Assembly (NCBI RefSeq): GCF_024508665.1
Contig: NZ_JANINP010000006.1
Span: 496,001 to 560,000 of the forward strand
Length of the DNA stretch: 64,000 nt
Source: Sphingomonas sp.
GTDB taxonomy: Bacteria > Pseudomonadota > Alphaproteobacteria > Sphingomonadales > Sphingomonadaceae
Direction: 5' to 3'
The notes beneath the pieces were generated by a model. The model searched no databases. It was not told the DNA's origin and worked only from the letters and a program-made list of their open reading frames with translations. The position numbers and the translations under genes are program-made. This document shows positions 26,942 through 36,918 of the stretch, in pieces. How positions within the stretch are numbered: position 1 is the first letter of the stretch; the number at the start of each line of letters is the position of its first letter.

Positions 26942-28993
26942 ATGCGTCAATCAATTCAAAGGCCTGCGATCGCATCGCTGATTGGGATGGCGCGCAAATG
27001 CGCGCCAGTCTTGGCCGTCTTGGCTGCGATTGCGATCCCCGGGCGTGGCGGCGCCGACGGGCGGAGCGGAGGCTCGGGGTTCGACATCAGCGGCATGGAT
27101 CGTAGCGTCGCGCCGGGCGCCGACTTCTTCCGCTACGCCAACGGCGCATGGGAGCGCCGCACCGCGATCCCGGCGGACCGATCGAGCGTCGGCACCATCG
27201 GCCAGTTGGACGATCTCAGCCGGGCGCAGGTCCATACCATCCTGGACGAACTGGCCGGCGACCGTACCAGCCGCGCCGGGACGGCTTATCGAGCATTCCT
27301 CGACCAGGATCGCCTCGACCGGTTGGGTATGGCGCCCGCCAGTGCCTGGCTGACGACATTGCGCGCGATTCGGACGCCCTCGGATTATTGGACGGCTGCG
27401 GCACGGGCGGGCCGACGCGGCGTCGCGCTGCCGATCGCATTTGCGGTCGAACCCGACGATGGCGATCCTGATCACTACGCGCTGACCGTGTCGCAAGGCG
27501 CGCTCGGCATGCCCGATCGCGATTACTACATCTCCGACACCGGCCCAATGCGGCAAGCGCGCGCGGCGTATCGAGAATATCTGGCCCGCATGCTCCGCAT
27601 CGCCGGTGTCGGAACCCCCGATGGTATGGCGGACGCAATACTTCGTCTCGAGGTCGCGATCGCAGCGGCGCAATGGTCTGCCGCCGACAGCCGTGACGCG
27701 GCCCGCACCTATAATCCCGTGGCCGTACCGTCGCTCGACGCGGGACGCGGGCCCTATCGGGTCGCGACGTTGCTGCCGGCGCTGGGCTATCGCGCCACGC
27801 GCGTCATCGTGCGCCAACCGGACGCGGTCGCCAAGACACTGCGGCTGATCGATGCCGCGCCGGTCGCGACGCTGCGCGCCATGCTGATCGTCCGCACGCT
27901 GCATCGTTATGCCGAGGTCCTGCCGGCCGATCTGCGCGCCGCCGATTTCGCCTTTTATGGCCATGCGATCGATGGCGTCGACACGCCCGAGCCGCGCTGG
28001 CGGCGGGCGATCGCCTTCGTGCTCGATGCGGTGCCGGACGAGGTCAGCAAGCTTTATGCGGCGCGCCATTTCACGCCGGCGACGCGCGTCGCGGCGCAGA
28101 CGATGGTGGGTAATCTGGTCGCGGCCTTTGGGCGCCGGATCGACGCGCTCGACTGGATGACGCCGGAGACGAAAGCGCGTGCGCGCCGCAAGCTGGCGGC
28201 GTTCCATGCCCAAATCGGCTATCCCGATCGCTGGCACGATTATACCGGCCTGACGATGCGCGACGGTGACGCATTCGGCAATGCCGTGCGGGCCGCGGAG
28301 TTTGGCCATGACTGGGAAGCGGCCAAGGTCGGGCGTCCCGTCTATCGCTGGGAATGGAGCGCGACGCCGATGACGGTCGACGCCTTCGCCAATTATCCCA
28401 AGATCGCGATCACCTTTCCCGCCGCGATCCTGCAGCCGCCATTCTTCGATCCTGCGGTCGATCCGGCGGTCAATTATGGCGGGATCGGCGCGTCGATCGC
28501 GCACGAGATGACGCACCAGTTCGACGATCAGGGCGCCAAATATGACGAGCATGGGCGGCTGGCGACCTGGTGGTCGGCGGCCGATCGCGCCGCGTTCGCC
28601 AAACGTACCGCAGTGCTCGCGGAACAGTTCGACACATATGAGCCGCTACCCGGCCGGCACGTCAACGGCGCGCTGACGCTCGGCGAGAACATCGCCGACC
28701 TGGGCGGCCTGACGATAGCCTATGACGCCTATCGCGCTTCGCTCGGCGGACGAGAGGCGCCGGTGATCGACGGCCTGACCGGGGATCAGCGCTTCTTCCT
28801 GGGCTGGGCACAAATCTGGCGACTCAAATATCGCGACGCGGATCTGAGGCGACGGTTGCTGACCAACCCGCATGCGCCCGCCGCGCAGCGGGTATGGACC
28901 GTGCGCAACATGGAAGCATGGGCGCGCGCATTCGGTGTCGGCGCCGGGGACCCGTTGTATCTCGCACCGGTCAATCGGGCGGCCATCTGGTAA
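26942..28993 (+). CDS. M13 family metallopeptidase (PepO/neprilysin-like)
   Basis: SIAHEMTHQFDDQGAKYDEHGRLATWW HExxH and ALTLGENIADLGGLTIAYDAY. Confidence 0.95.
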   Translation: MRQSIQRPAIASLIGMARKCAPVLAVLAAIAIPGRGGADGRSGGSGFDISGMDRSVAPGADFFRYANGAWERRTAIPADRSSVGTIGQLDDLSRAQVHTILDELAGDRTSRAGTAYRAFLDQDRLDRLGMAPASAWLTTLRAIRTPSDYWTAAARAGRRGVALPIAFAVEPDDGDPDHYALTVSQGALGMPDRDYYISDTGPMRQARAAYREYLARMLRIAGVGTPDGMADAILRLEVAIAAAQWSAADSRDAARTYNPVAVPSLDAGRGPYRVATLLPALGYRATRVIVRQPDAVAKTLRLIDAAPVATLRAMLIVRTLHRYAEVLPADLRAADFAFYGHAIDGVDTPEPRWRRAIAFVLDAVPDEVSKLYAARHFTPATRVAAQTMVGNLVAAFGRRIDALDWMTPETKARARRKLAAFHAQIGYPDRWHDYTGLTMRDGDAFGNAVRAAEFGHDWEAAKVGRPVYRWEWSATPMTVDAFANYPKIAITFPAAILQPPFFDPAVDPAVNYGGIGASIAHEMTHQFDDQGAKYDEHGRLATWWSAADRAAFAKRTAVLAEQFDTYEPLPGRHVNGALTLGENIADLGGLTIAYDAYRASLGGREAPVIDGLTGDQRFFLGWAQIWRLKYRDADLRRRLLTNPHAPAAQRVWTVRNMEAWARAFGVGAGDPLYLAPVNRAAIW

Positions 28994-29166
28994 GCGATCC
29001 GCCCCGCGCACATCGCTGCTTGCCGATGCCGTAATTGTACGTAAGCGACGTGACGAGCGCATAACGTTATAACTAAAGATAGATCGTGTTCGTTTTGGAC
29101 ATAGTTCATCTCCAATGTAACGATAAATGAACGAATATATTGTACATGTAAGTTATTGTATATGCC

Positions 29167-30069
29167 GTGGCTGTGACTGGATCGGCCAGGCGGGTGGGAG
29201 GCGGAGTGCCGGGGATTTTCGTCAGGGCTTCGGAGTTTGCGCGGCAGTTCGGCCATCTCAGCCAAGCCGGAAGGCCAGTATTCGTCACGCATCACGGGCG
29301 CGAAACCCACGCCCTGCTGCCGATCGCTCATTATAACGAATTTGTCGCTACTGCGAAAAGCGACGATCATGATTCGCTCTTTTCAAACCAGGAACTTGCC
29401 GACTGGCTGCCATTATTGCTCGTCGTCGTTGACGCGGAGCGGAACATCATCATGGCCAACCGCACCGCGCACGCGATGGCGCGCAAGGCGGAAGGAAGCC
29501 TTCCCGGGAGCGGCTTGTTCGATGCCTTCCCGGCGCTCAGGGAAACCATGTTCGAGAGTTATTGCAACCGGACCGAGCGCACGGGCGAGCCCAGTTCGTT
29601 CGAACTGCCGGGGCTGTTCGGGTCGGACACCTGGCATCGTATGGAGACGTTCCGCACGCATCAGGGCGTCGTGATGCTCGCGCGCGATATTACCGACGAT
29701 GTGAAGGCCTATCGGTTGGCCGACACGAAAAAGGCGGTGATCGAAGCGATCCTCGCGCATGGCGGGATCGGCTATATCTGGTTCAACGTGCGCGGACGGA
29801 TCGAGGAAGTCGATGCCGCGATGAGCGACCTGCTCCAGCTTCCCCGCGAGCGGCTGTCCAACGTCTCGGTCATCGACCTCCTTCCGGTCGGCCAGCGCGT
29901 GATGCTGCGCGAAGTGATAGAGAATGTGCTGAGCCATGGCGGCACGCAACGGTTCGAGACCGAGTTCCTGCGCAACGACGGCACCACCGTGCCGGTGGTT
30001 GGGGCGATCAACGACCTGCGCGGCGTCTATGGCAGCGAAGGCGCCGTGATGGTGGTGACGCGCAAATAG
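29167..30069 (+). CDS. Phd/YefM antitoxin-like N-terminal domain fused to PAS domains (GTG start)
   Basis: N-term FVRASEFARQFGHLSQAGRPVFVTHHGRETHALLPIAHYNEF resembles Phd/YefM; then two PAS-like segments (LLLVVVDAERNIIMANRTAHAM...; YIWFNVRGRIEEVDAAMSDLLQLPRERL). Confidence 0.8.
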   Translation: MAVTGSARRVGGGVPGIFVRASEFARQFGHLSQAGRPVFVTHHGRETHALLPIAHYNEFVATAKSDDHDSLFSNQELADWLPLLLVVVDAERNIIMANRTAHAMARKAEGSLPGSGLFDAFPALRETMFESYCNRTERTGEPSSFELPGLFGSDTWHRMETFRTHQGVVMLARDITDDVKAYRLADTKKAVIEAILAHGGIGYIWFNVRGRIEEVDAAMSDLLQLPRERLSNVSVIDLLPVGQRVMLREVIENVLSHGGTQRFETEFLRNDGTTVPVVGAINDLRGVYGSEGAVMVVTRK

Positions 30070-30103
30070 TTCGGCCGTGCGGCGCCGACGCCAGCCCTAC
30101 CCG

Positions 30104-30514
30104 TCAGATCGAAAGCGGTTTTCCCAATTCCTGCGACAGCGCCGTGAACTCGGCATGCGCGGCGCTCGGCATGCCGAACGGCTTGGTCTGGCGGCGACAG
30201 GCCGCCGACTCCCGGGCCATGTGCTGAACAACGCTGAGGTGCAGATGCTGGTCGAAGATCAGTTCGGCAAAGCCGCTGTCGCTCCAGGCGGTGCTCGCCT
30301 TGATCGGCGCGAAGCCTTCGACGAACAAGGTAATCGGCCGTTCGACCCGGATCTTGAACCCGGCCCATAAGCCGCAGCCCGCGACGGACATTTCGAGCAG
30401 CAATATGTCGAGGCGGCACGACCGGAATTCGCGGATTTCGGCCGGCAGTTCCAACCGATAGCTGAGCGGTTGCCAGCTATCGTCACGCCGGAAAACTAAA
30501 TTCGATCTACCCAT
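30104..30514 (-). CDS. PilZ-domain-like protein
   Basis: RLELPAEIREFRSCRLDILLLEMSVAGCGLWAGFKIRVERPITLFVEGFAPIKASTAW. Confidence 0.7.
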   Translation of the reverse strand: MGRSNLVFRRDDSWQPLSYRLELPAEIREFRSCRLDILLLEMSVAGCGLWAGFKIRVERPITLFVEGFAPIKASTAWSDSGFAELIFDQHLHLSVVQHMARESAACRRQTKPFGMPSAAHAEFTALSQELGKPLSI

Positions 30515-30533
30515 TTCCTCCCCACCCCGGTCG

Positions 30534-32162
30534 CTAGCCGACCAACACCGGCGTGCCGCAGCGCACGCCATTCACCCAAACGTCCGCTTGCCCAACGTGA
30601 ACGCCGAGCAGCGACGTGACCTGGCCGAACACGCCGTCGAGCGGTGCAGCGGCCAGATTGAGAACCTGGCCGACCAATGCGGTCAGAGTGCCCAAATTCA
30701 ATCCCAACCCGAGCACGTTGACGTTGAGGTCGATCCGCGAGATCAGCGAGGACGCGACGCCTTGCAGCAGGTCGTTGGTACTGACCTGCTTCACTGCGTG
30801 ATTTGCGATGTCGCTCGCCGAAAAGAACACATCCTGTGGATCGGCGCCGCCCAATTTGACGTCGGCAAAGCCGGACACGCTGGCCAGCGGCGTGCGCAAC
30901 ATCGTCACGCGATTGAGCGTGGGTGCGGCCTGGAAATTTCCCAGCGCGGCCGGGTCGACATCGGCGATCGCGGCTTCGCCCAGCGATGGCGTCGCGGTCA
31001 GCATGACCGTCGCCTTGTTCGCGCCACCCGCGCAGGATACCTCCTTCAGCTTCGCGCTGGCGGCGGCCAGTTCGACGTAGATCGGCGCCCGGAGCGAGGC
31101 GAGGCCAAGTTGCGGCGCGACCTGGGTATCGAGATAGATTCGCGTCTGCGCCGTGCGTACCTCGACGTCGTGCGCCGCGGTGACCCGGAGCCAGGGCGAA
31201 TTTGCCGGCCGTTCGCCGATCGCGACCCATAATTTGGTCGAGGTAAGGCCCGGCACGGTCGCGCCGAGATCGACACTGATCTGATGCTGTCCGCCAAGCT
31301 CGAGCGTGCCGCGCAGAAGGGAATAGGCGTCGACCGTAATCGGCCGCGACGGATCGGATTGGGTATTCTCCGCAAGCGGACCAAGGTCGATCAACGAGGA
31401 CAATTTGGTCGAATTTTGCGGCAGCCGGTTGGCGACGGCGCTCAGCACCGACGACGCCTGGGCGTCGGTGACCGATGCGGCCATCGCGCGCGATATCTGG
31501 GGCAAGGTCGCCTGCATGTTCAACAGCTCGCCAAAAGTCGCGGCCTGGACGTTGAGCTGCGAGCGCAGCGCCTCGCTGAATCTGAGGATGTCGATCTGAG
31601 CCCCGGCAAGCGACTGATAGTCCATCGCGCTGAGTTGCAGGTCGGTACCGGCGAGTTGCGACAGCATGGCGTTGGGCAGGCCACCATTGACTCCAGCCAG
31701 CCGCGAGCCGATCGAGAAAGCTACCAAGTCGATCCGGGCGGCGGTGCCGCGCGCTTCGACCGGCGCCGTCCGTTTGCCGAAAATCCGCGCGAAATAGAGC
31801 GGCACATCGGCATGGACGAGGACGCGCGCGGCATTGGCGCCGTCGGAGCCCGCGACAAAGCGCGCGCTCGCCGCGACCTTCGGATCGTCGGCGTACCGGC
31901 CAGGCTCGACGCTCACGATCGACAGTCCTGGCATCGTATTGGCGTTACGCGCCGCGGCTGCGGCGCCGCTCGCATCATCGATGTTGCCCGCCGCCGCCAG
32001 TGCTGCCGCATCGGCTATTCCTTGGGCATGGCGCTTGGCCAAATAGAGATTGGTTGCGTCGACCGCGAGCGAAGCGACCCCCAGAAACGCGAGCAGCCCG
32101 CCACTGAACAAGATCGTGACGTTGCCGCTGGTCGAGGCGAACATGGAAGGTCTGGCGCGCAT
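30534..32162 (-). CDS. TadG-like Flp pilus assembly protein
   Basis: SGNVTILFSGGLLAFLGVASLAVDATNLYLAKRHAQGIADAAALAAAGN. Confidence 0.85.
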   Translation of the reverse strand: MRARPSMFASTSGNVTILFSGGLLAFLGVASLAVDATNLYLAKRHAQGIADAAALAAAGNIDDASGAAAAARNANTMPGLSIVSVEPGRYADDPKVAASARFVAGSDGANAARVLVHADVPLYFARIFGKRTAPVEARGTAARIDLVAFSIGSRLAGVNGGLPNAMLSQLAGTDLQLSAMDYQSLAGAQIDILRFSEALRSQLNVQAATFGELLNMQATLPQISRAMAASVTDAQASSVLSAVANRLPQNSTKLSSLIDLGPLAENTQSDPSRPITVDAYSLLRGTLELGGQHQISVDLGATVPGLTSTKLWVAIGERPANSPWLRVTAAHDVEVRTAQTRIYLDTQVAPQLGLASLRAPIYVELAAASAKLKEVSCAGGANKATVMLTATPSLGEAAIADVDPAALGNFQAAPTLNRVTMLRTPLASVSGFADVKLGGADPQDVFFSASDIANHAVKQVSTNDLLQGVASSLISRIDLNVNVLGLGLNLGTLTALVGQVLNLAAAPLDGVFGQVTSLLGVHVGQADVWVNGVRCGTPVLVG

Positions 32163-32169
32163 CGGCCCC

Positions 32170-32616
32170 TCAGAAACTAGTCAGCCGCACGGCGGCACTG
32201 CGCGAGAGGACTTTGTCGGGAATGGGCACGAAAGGCAGCTTCATCACCGACTGATCCGACATGTCGTAATTGACCGTGACGTTGAGCGTGGTGCCGTCGT
32301 CCTGGATGCCGATCGCCACCTTGCGCTGGTCGATACTGTCATAATGCGACAGCGAGTCCGCGACGGTCTGACGCGCGGTCAGCGCGCGTTCTTCCTGTGA
32401 CAGGCCCGACAGACTGGCGCGCGCGCCTTCGTTCGCGCTTTGCTGCAGGGCGCTCGCACAGGCCAGCCATTGTCCATAGACGATGATTCCCATGATCAGC
32501 AGCATCAGCACGGGCAGGACCATCGCCATTTCCACCAGGGCCGCGCCGCGTTCGTCGCGGAGAAGTCGCCGACGGTCACTGCGGTGGCGAGACAGGAAGG
32601 CGTGATGGCTTGTCAT
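32170..32616 (-). CDS. TadE family protein
   Basis: RDERGAALVEMAMVLPVLMLLIMGIIVYGQWL. Confidence 0.88.
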   Translation of the reverse strand: MTSHHAFLSRHRSDRRRLLRDERGAALVEMAMVLPVLMLLIMGIIVYGQWLACASALQQSANEGARASLSGLSQEERALTARQTVADSLSHYDSIDQRKVAIGIQDDGTTLNVTVNYDMSDQSVMKLPFVPIPDKVLSRSAAVRLTSF

Positions 32617-32692
32617 GACGACATGGTTAGGCGAGGGGAATTGCCGAAATCGCTAGCGACCGGCGCGATATAATTGCTCAAACTCCGCAAAT

Positions 32693-33373
32693 TTACGTGC
32701 GCCGGCTGCCGCATGCGGGGCGCGCGCCGGGCGGCGGAGACAGGCGCCTTGCCACTTCCGCGGCGAGCAGCGCGACTCCGGCTCGTGCGTCGGCGGCGAA
32801 CACGCTGCTCGATCCACACCAGGTCGCGCTGCCCGCCGGTCCGATCGACCAGGACAGCCCCAGCCTGGTATCCGAGCGGAGCTGATCGACCTTCAACTCG
32901 CCCCGTATTTCGCTGTTGCGCAAATGCTCGGGCAGATCCTGCTGGATCCTGCGCGACAGTTCGTCGGCTTCGCGAGCGGCGTCGGTCGATGTCGTTACGA
33001 TTGACACGTGCGCTGCCGGCGCGACCGTAGCCGCCGATCCCGGAGCATTACCGTCGGCGTCGGAGGCCGCGGTCGCGGTGGACACTTGGCCTTCGACCTG
33101 ACGCAAACCCAGCGCGTCGCTGCGCACGCCGACCATCATCAGTTCGGTGATGACGAGCATCGATAGACTCGACTGGACGGCTACCGGTGCTCCGGACCGC
33201 CACAACAGGATCAGCGAGGCGAAGGCGCCGAAGCAAACCGGCGCCAGCCATATCGCTGCCGGCGGCGTGCGTCCGACGATCAGCACGGCGGCCACGACCA
33301 CGAACAATCCGACCGGCGCGAGCGCTGGCCAGGGACTGGAAGGGCCGGGTGAGAATGTCGCCGTAGGTCGCAT
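32693..33373 (-). CDS. hypothetical protein with several N-terminal TMs upstream of tadE
   Basis: Intact ORF, TMs then soluble domain; same strand as tadE/tadG. Confidence 0.6.
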   Translation of the reverse strand: MRPTATFSPGPSSPWPALAPVGLFVVVAAVLIVGRTPPAAIWLAPVCFGAFASLILLWRSGAPVAVQSSLSMLVITELMMVGVRSDALGLRQVEGQVSTATAASDADGNAPGSAATVAPAAHVSIVTTSTDAAREADELSRRIQQDLPEHLRNSEIRGELKVDQLRSDTRLGLSWSIGPAGSATWCGSSSVFAADARAGVALLAAEVARRLSPPPGARPACGSRRT

Positions 33374-33539
33374 GCAAGCCTTTTCGCTGATGGGCGAGCG
33401 GTTTGCGCGCACGCCCATTGCGCGACCGTTGATGCGAGCCGAGCGTAAAGTTCGCAATTTGCGCAGTTTTTCGCTCCGATTCGGAGATGTCGGGTTGCGA
33501 GGTGACGATTCGGCGCAGATTCAGCGTGCTAGGCCGACG

Positions 33540-33569
33540 AAAAAAGGGCGCCCGTTGCCGGACGCCCCC
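33540..33569 (-). terminator. Rho-independent terminator downstream of TonB-dependent receptor
   Basis: On minus strand GGGGGCGTCCGGCAACGGGCGCCC followed by TTTTTT. Confidence 0.8.
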
Positions 33570-33593
33570 TTGGTGTCGTTATGGTCGGCAGGC

Positions 33594-36500
33594 CTAGAAC
33601 TTGACCTCCGCGGTCATCGTGAACGAACGGCCACGCGGATCGGCGACGCGCGGTTCCCACGAACTGCCCGAACCGGTGTTCGAATCGTACGTGATCGCGA
33701 ACGGCGGATCGGTGTTGAAGACGTTCCTGATCCCCGCCGTCAGCGTCAGATGGTTGCTGAAGGTCTGCGACACCGACGCATTGTAGATGATATAAGCCTT
33801 CACGCGCGGGTTGAAATCCGGACGACCGGCGCTGCCCGGCAAGGCCTGATTCTGATAGCCGTCGCGATAGATTTGCGAGAAGGTCAGGCCGAACCCGTCC
33901 TTGGTGTAGGCGATATAGGCGTTGTGCTTCCACTTGAGGCCCAGGTCGCCCGACAGGCTGAACACGCCGAGCAGGTCGGTGTATTTCAGATTGGGAAGCA
34001 GCTTTTCCTTTTTCTCGAGCAGCAAAGTGCCGTCGAACCCGGCCGAGATCGCGCCGCCCAGCGCATCGACACTGCCGCGCGCCGAGAAGTCGATACCGCG
34101 TGTCCGGCGCGACCCGAAATTGCCGGTGCGCAGGTCGACCAGGGTGATGATGCCGTTGGTTCGTTCGATACGGTCGCCGAATGCTCCGATATTGGCGAGC
34201 AATTGGGGGATGGTGATCGTCCCGATGACGTTGTCCACCGCGATCGACCAATAATCGGCCGAGAAGCTGAAGCGCGACGTCGGCCGCAAAACGGCACCAA
34301 AGCTATATTGTTTCGACGTCTCCGGCCCGAGGTTCCGGTTACCGCCGCTGAGCGAGTCGGGCGTGATCGGAGCGCATGCCGGTTGCGGCCCCGCCGTATT
34401 GCCTTGCGGGCAGAGCGTCGGATCGACCAGCGTATTGCCCGGGTTGGGCGATTGCGTGACGCCGTTGAAAATCTGGTTGAAGCTCGGCACGCGGAAGCCG
34501 GTATTGTACGATCCGCGGAACATCAGCCACTCGACCGGCGTCAGCTTGGCGGTGAACTTCGGATTGAAGGTTGAGCCGAAGCCGGTGTAATCATCGACGC
34601 GTCCGGCCGCCGAGATTTCAAGGAACTTGAACACCGGAAACAGGATCTCGCCGTACGCCGCCTTGACGTCGCGGTGGACCTTGCTGAGCGCGTTGACGTT
34701 GTCGAAGGCGACGTTGAAGATGTCGGGTGCCGAGACGTCGGCTGCCGAAGATCCGTTGAAGCCGTAGCTTTCGCGCCGGTAATCGATGCCCGCGGCCAGC
34801 TTCACCATGCCGCCGGGCAGCGGGAACAGGTTGCCCGAGACCGAGGCGTCGAACTGGCGCACTTCATATTTGCCGCCATAGAGCTTGACGCCCTTGGCCG
34901 ATACCGCGTCGAGCGCGGCGAGCGCCTGCGGCGTCTGCTGCAGCGAGAAGGGGTTGAGGATACCGCTGTTGAACAGCCCCACGATGCCGGGAGCGCTGGC
35001 GCCCGGCGCGGTCGGTGCCCGCGGGTCGGGGCCGCCGATCACGGCGTTCGGATCGCCATGGGTCTTGGCATAGGCGACCGCCGCCGCGCTCGCATAAACG
35101 CCGCGATAGCTATAGCCGCTGCCCAGGATCGAGGTCGCCCGGCTCGACGCGTAGGAGGCGCCGGCGCGATAATCCCAGCCGGGAGCGATCGGACCGTCGA
35201 TGCCGATCGCGGCACGGAACGTCTTGGTGTTGGTGACATATTCGCGTGGCCCGCAATCGGTGCAGCGCCAGCGGAATGCGATCGGCTTGCCGTAATTGGC
35301 CGCAACCGCCGGCAGCACGGACACGATGCTGTTATAAACTGCATTATAGGTCGGCGCCGTCAACGCATTGAGCGGGTAGGCGATCGGCATCGACGAGTTG
35401 TTGGCGCTATATTGGTTATTGGAGAAGATCTTGTGCGAGGTGGCATCCGACCCCGTCACTTCGGCATAGATTTCATGTCCGCCGAACTTTGCGGTCGCCC
35501 GGCCGTAATAGGTCAGCGTCTGGATCGGTTGTTGCAGCGTCGCTGCACGGCCGGTGTCCCAGGAACAAGCGAGCGCCGAGCTGGGATTGGCCCACAGCAC
35601 CGAGTCATAGTTCATCCCGCCATCGACCGAGTCGCATCCGGCGCCGCCCGGCAGGCGTAGCGGATTGACGCCGCCCGAAGCGGCGACGGTCGTGCCGGGG
35701 ATGAAGAAGCCGGGATTGGTAAGCAGCGAGGTCCCGCCGCTGGTGCCACCAAGCAGCGTGCCGCTCTGCGTAATGCCGACACCCGCCCCCGTCGGGTTGA
35801 TCGGGAAGGCAGTTGCGACGGGCGTGCCGCGCGTGTCGATCGACAGGCCGCGATTAGGCTGGTTGCCGTTGACGAACGAGCGGTCGGAACCGCGCAGGAT
35901 GCTGTTCCAGCTCTTGCTGACAGCGCCCATGACGTTGAAGCCCTGCTCGTCGAGCTTGCCGAAGCCGACGGTCGCTGACAGGCGATAGATCGGGGCGTCG
36001 CCCGCTTCGGTAATGTCGCTGAAGCCCTGGACGTCGATGCCGCGGAAATCGGTCTTGGTGATGAAGTTGATCACGCCGCCGATCGCGTCGGTGCCGTAGA
36101 TTGCCGATGCGCCGTCCTTGAGCACTTCGATCCGGTCGATCGCGGCGAACGGAATCTGGTTTACGTCGACCGCCGAGCCTTGCAGCCCGTGCGCGGCGAC
36201 GCGACGGCCGTTGAGTAGGACCAGGGTCGACGCGCTGCCCTGGCCACGCAAATTGGCGGCGGACAGGCCGTTGGTGCCGCGCGCTGCGCCGCTGACGACG
36301 TCGGAATTGGACGCGAGATTGTCCGCGCCGTTGCCGTTGGCGGCCAGGAACGAGATCAATTGCTCGGGGCTGCTGATGCCCTCGCGGCTGAGGTCCTTGT
36401 TCGTGATGATCTGCAGCGGCAGCGCACTGCGGTTCGGGTCCTGCTTGATGCGCGAGCCCGTAATTATGATTTCGTTGCCATTGCCGGCCTTGTCGCCTTG

Positions 36501-36710
36501 ATCGTCCGTGACCGGCGTCGCCGCCCCCGTTGGGGTCGCGGCAGGCGCGGTGGTTTGATCGCCGGTTGTCGATTGCGCATTTGCCGCGATCGGCAACAAT
36601 AACGCGGCGAGCGCGGTGCTTGACGCCAACACCAGTCGAAGCGAAGTCGATGCTGTCATAGCTATGATCCCCCTGGACACGCCCTTCCCTTGGCGCTTCA
36701 TTGACGACAT
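33594..36710 (-). CDS. TonB-dependent receptor
   Basis: Signal peptide ending ANAQS; EIIITGSRIKQDPNRSALPLQIITNKDL plug; C-term GRSFTMTAEVKF. Confidence 0.96.
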   Translation of the reverse strand: MSSMKRQGKGVSRGIIAMTASTSLRLVLASSTALAALLLPIAANAQSTTGDQTTAPAATPTGAATPVTDDQGDKAGNGNEIIITGSRIKQDPNRSALPLQIITNKDLSREGISSPEQLISFLAANGNGADNLASNSDVVSGAARGTNGLSAANLRGQGSASTLVLLNGRRVAAHGLQGSAVDVNQIPFAAIDRIEVLKDGASAIYGTDAIGGVINFITKTDFRGIDVQGFSDITEAGDAPIYRLSATVGFGKLDEQGFNVMGAVSKSWNSILRGSDRSFVNGNQPNRGLSIDTRGTPVATAFPINPTGAGVGITQSGTLLGGTSGGTSLLTNPGFFIPGTTVAASGGVNPLRLPGGAGCDSVDGGMNYDSVLWANPSSALACSWDTGRAATLQQPIQTLTYYGRATAKFGGHEIYAEVTGSDATSHKIFSNNQYSANNSSMPIAYPLNALTAPTYNAVYNSIVSVLPAVAANYGKPIAFRWRCTDCGPREYVTNTKTFRAAIGIDGPIAPGWDYRAGASYASSRATSILGSGYSYRGVYASAAAVAYAKTHGDPNAVIGGPDPRAPTAPGASAPGIVGLFNSGILNPFSLQQTPQALAALDAVSAKGVKLYGGKYEVRQFDASVSGNLFPLPGGMVKLAAGIDYRRESYGFNGSSAADVSAPDIFNVAFDNVNALSKVHRDVKAAYGEILFPVFKFLEISAAGRVDDYTGFGSTFNPKFTAKLTPVEWLMFRGSYNTGFRVPSFNQIFNGVTQSPNPGNTLVDPTLCPQGNTAGPQPACAPITPDSLSGGNRNLGPETSKQYSFGAVLRPTSRFSFSADYWSIAVDNVIGTITIPQLLANIGAFGDRIERTNGIITLVDLRTGNFGSRRTRGIDFSARGSVDALGGAISAGFDGTLLLEKKEKLLPNLKYTDLLGVFSLSGDLGLKWKHNAYIAYTKDGFGLTFSQIYRDGYQNQALPGSAGRPDFNPRVKAYIIYNASVSQTFSNHLTLTAGIRNVFNTDPPFAITYDSNTGSGSSWEPRVADPRGRSFTMTAEVKF

Positions 36711-36760
36711 TAAGCATCAAAATGGACGGATCTTGCCACCTTTCTTTTGCGCAAAACGGT

Positions 36761-36772
36761 GAAACCGGTTCC
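36761..36772. promoter_or_regulatory. candidate LacI-family-like operator between TonB receptor and MFS gene
   Basis: GAAACCGGTTCC near-palindrome centred on CCGG in the divergent promoter region. Confidence 0.4.
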
Positions 36773-36918
36773 CTTTTTATATGCGGGGGCGGCAAAGCGT
36801 TGCTCGACTGCAACACGGTCGTCTCGGGCGGAGCCGGATATGCATAGACCTATAACCCCGGTGCATGGAGAGGATCGCTGATGCATCACCTGAATGTCTG
36901 CTCGCTCGGCCTCAACGC

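Noticed and set aside
26951-28552. 533-aa minus-strand ORF antisense to M13 peptidase
   Set aside because: Arg/Asp-rich shadow frame; the plus strand has the HExxH peptidase.
29167-30514. Complete toxin-antitoxin locus based on Phd/YefM-like domain
   Set aside because: No adjacent toxin-like ORF (Doc/RelE/PIN); neighbours are a PilZ-like protein and an M13 peptidase.
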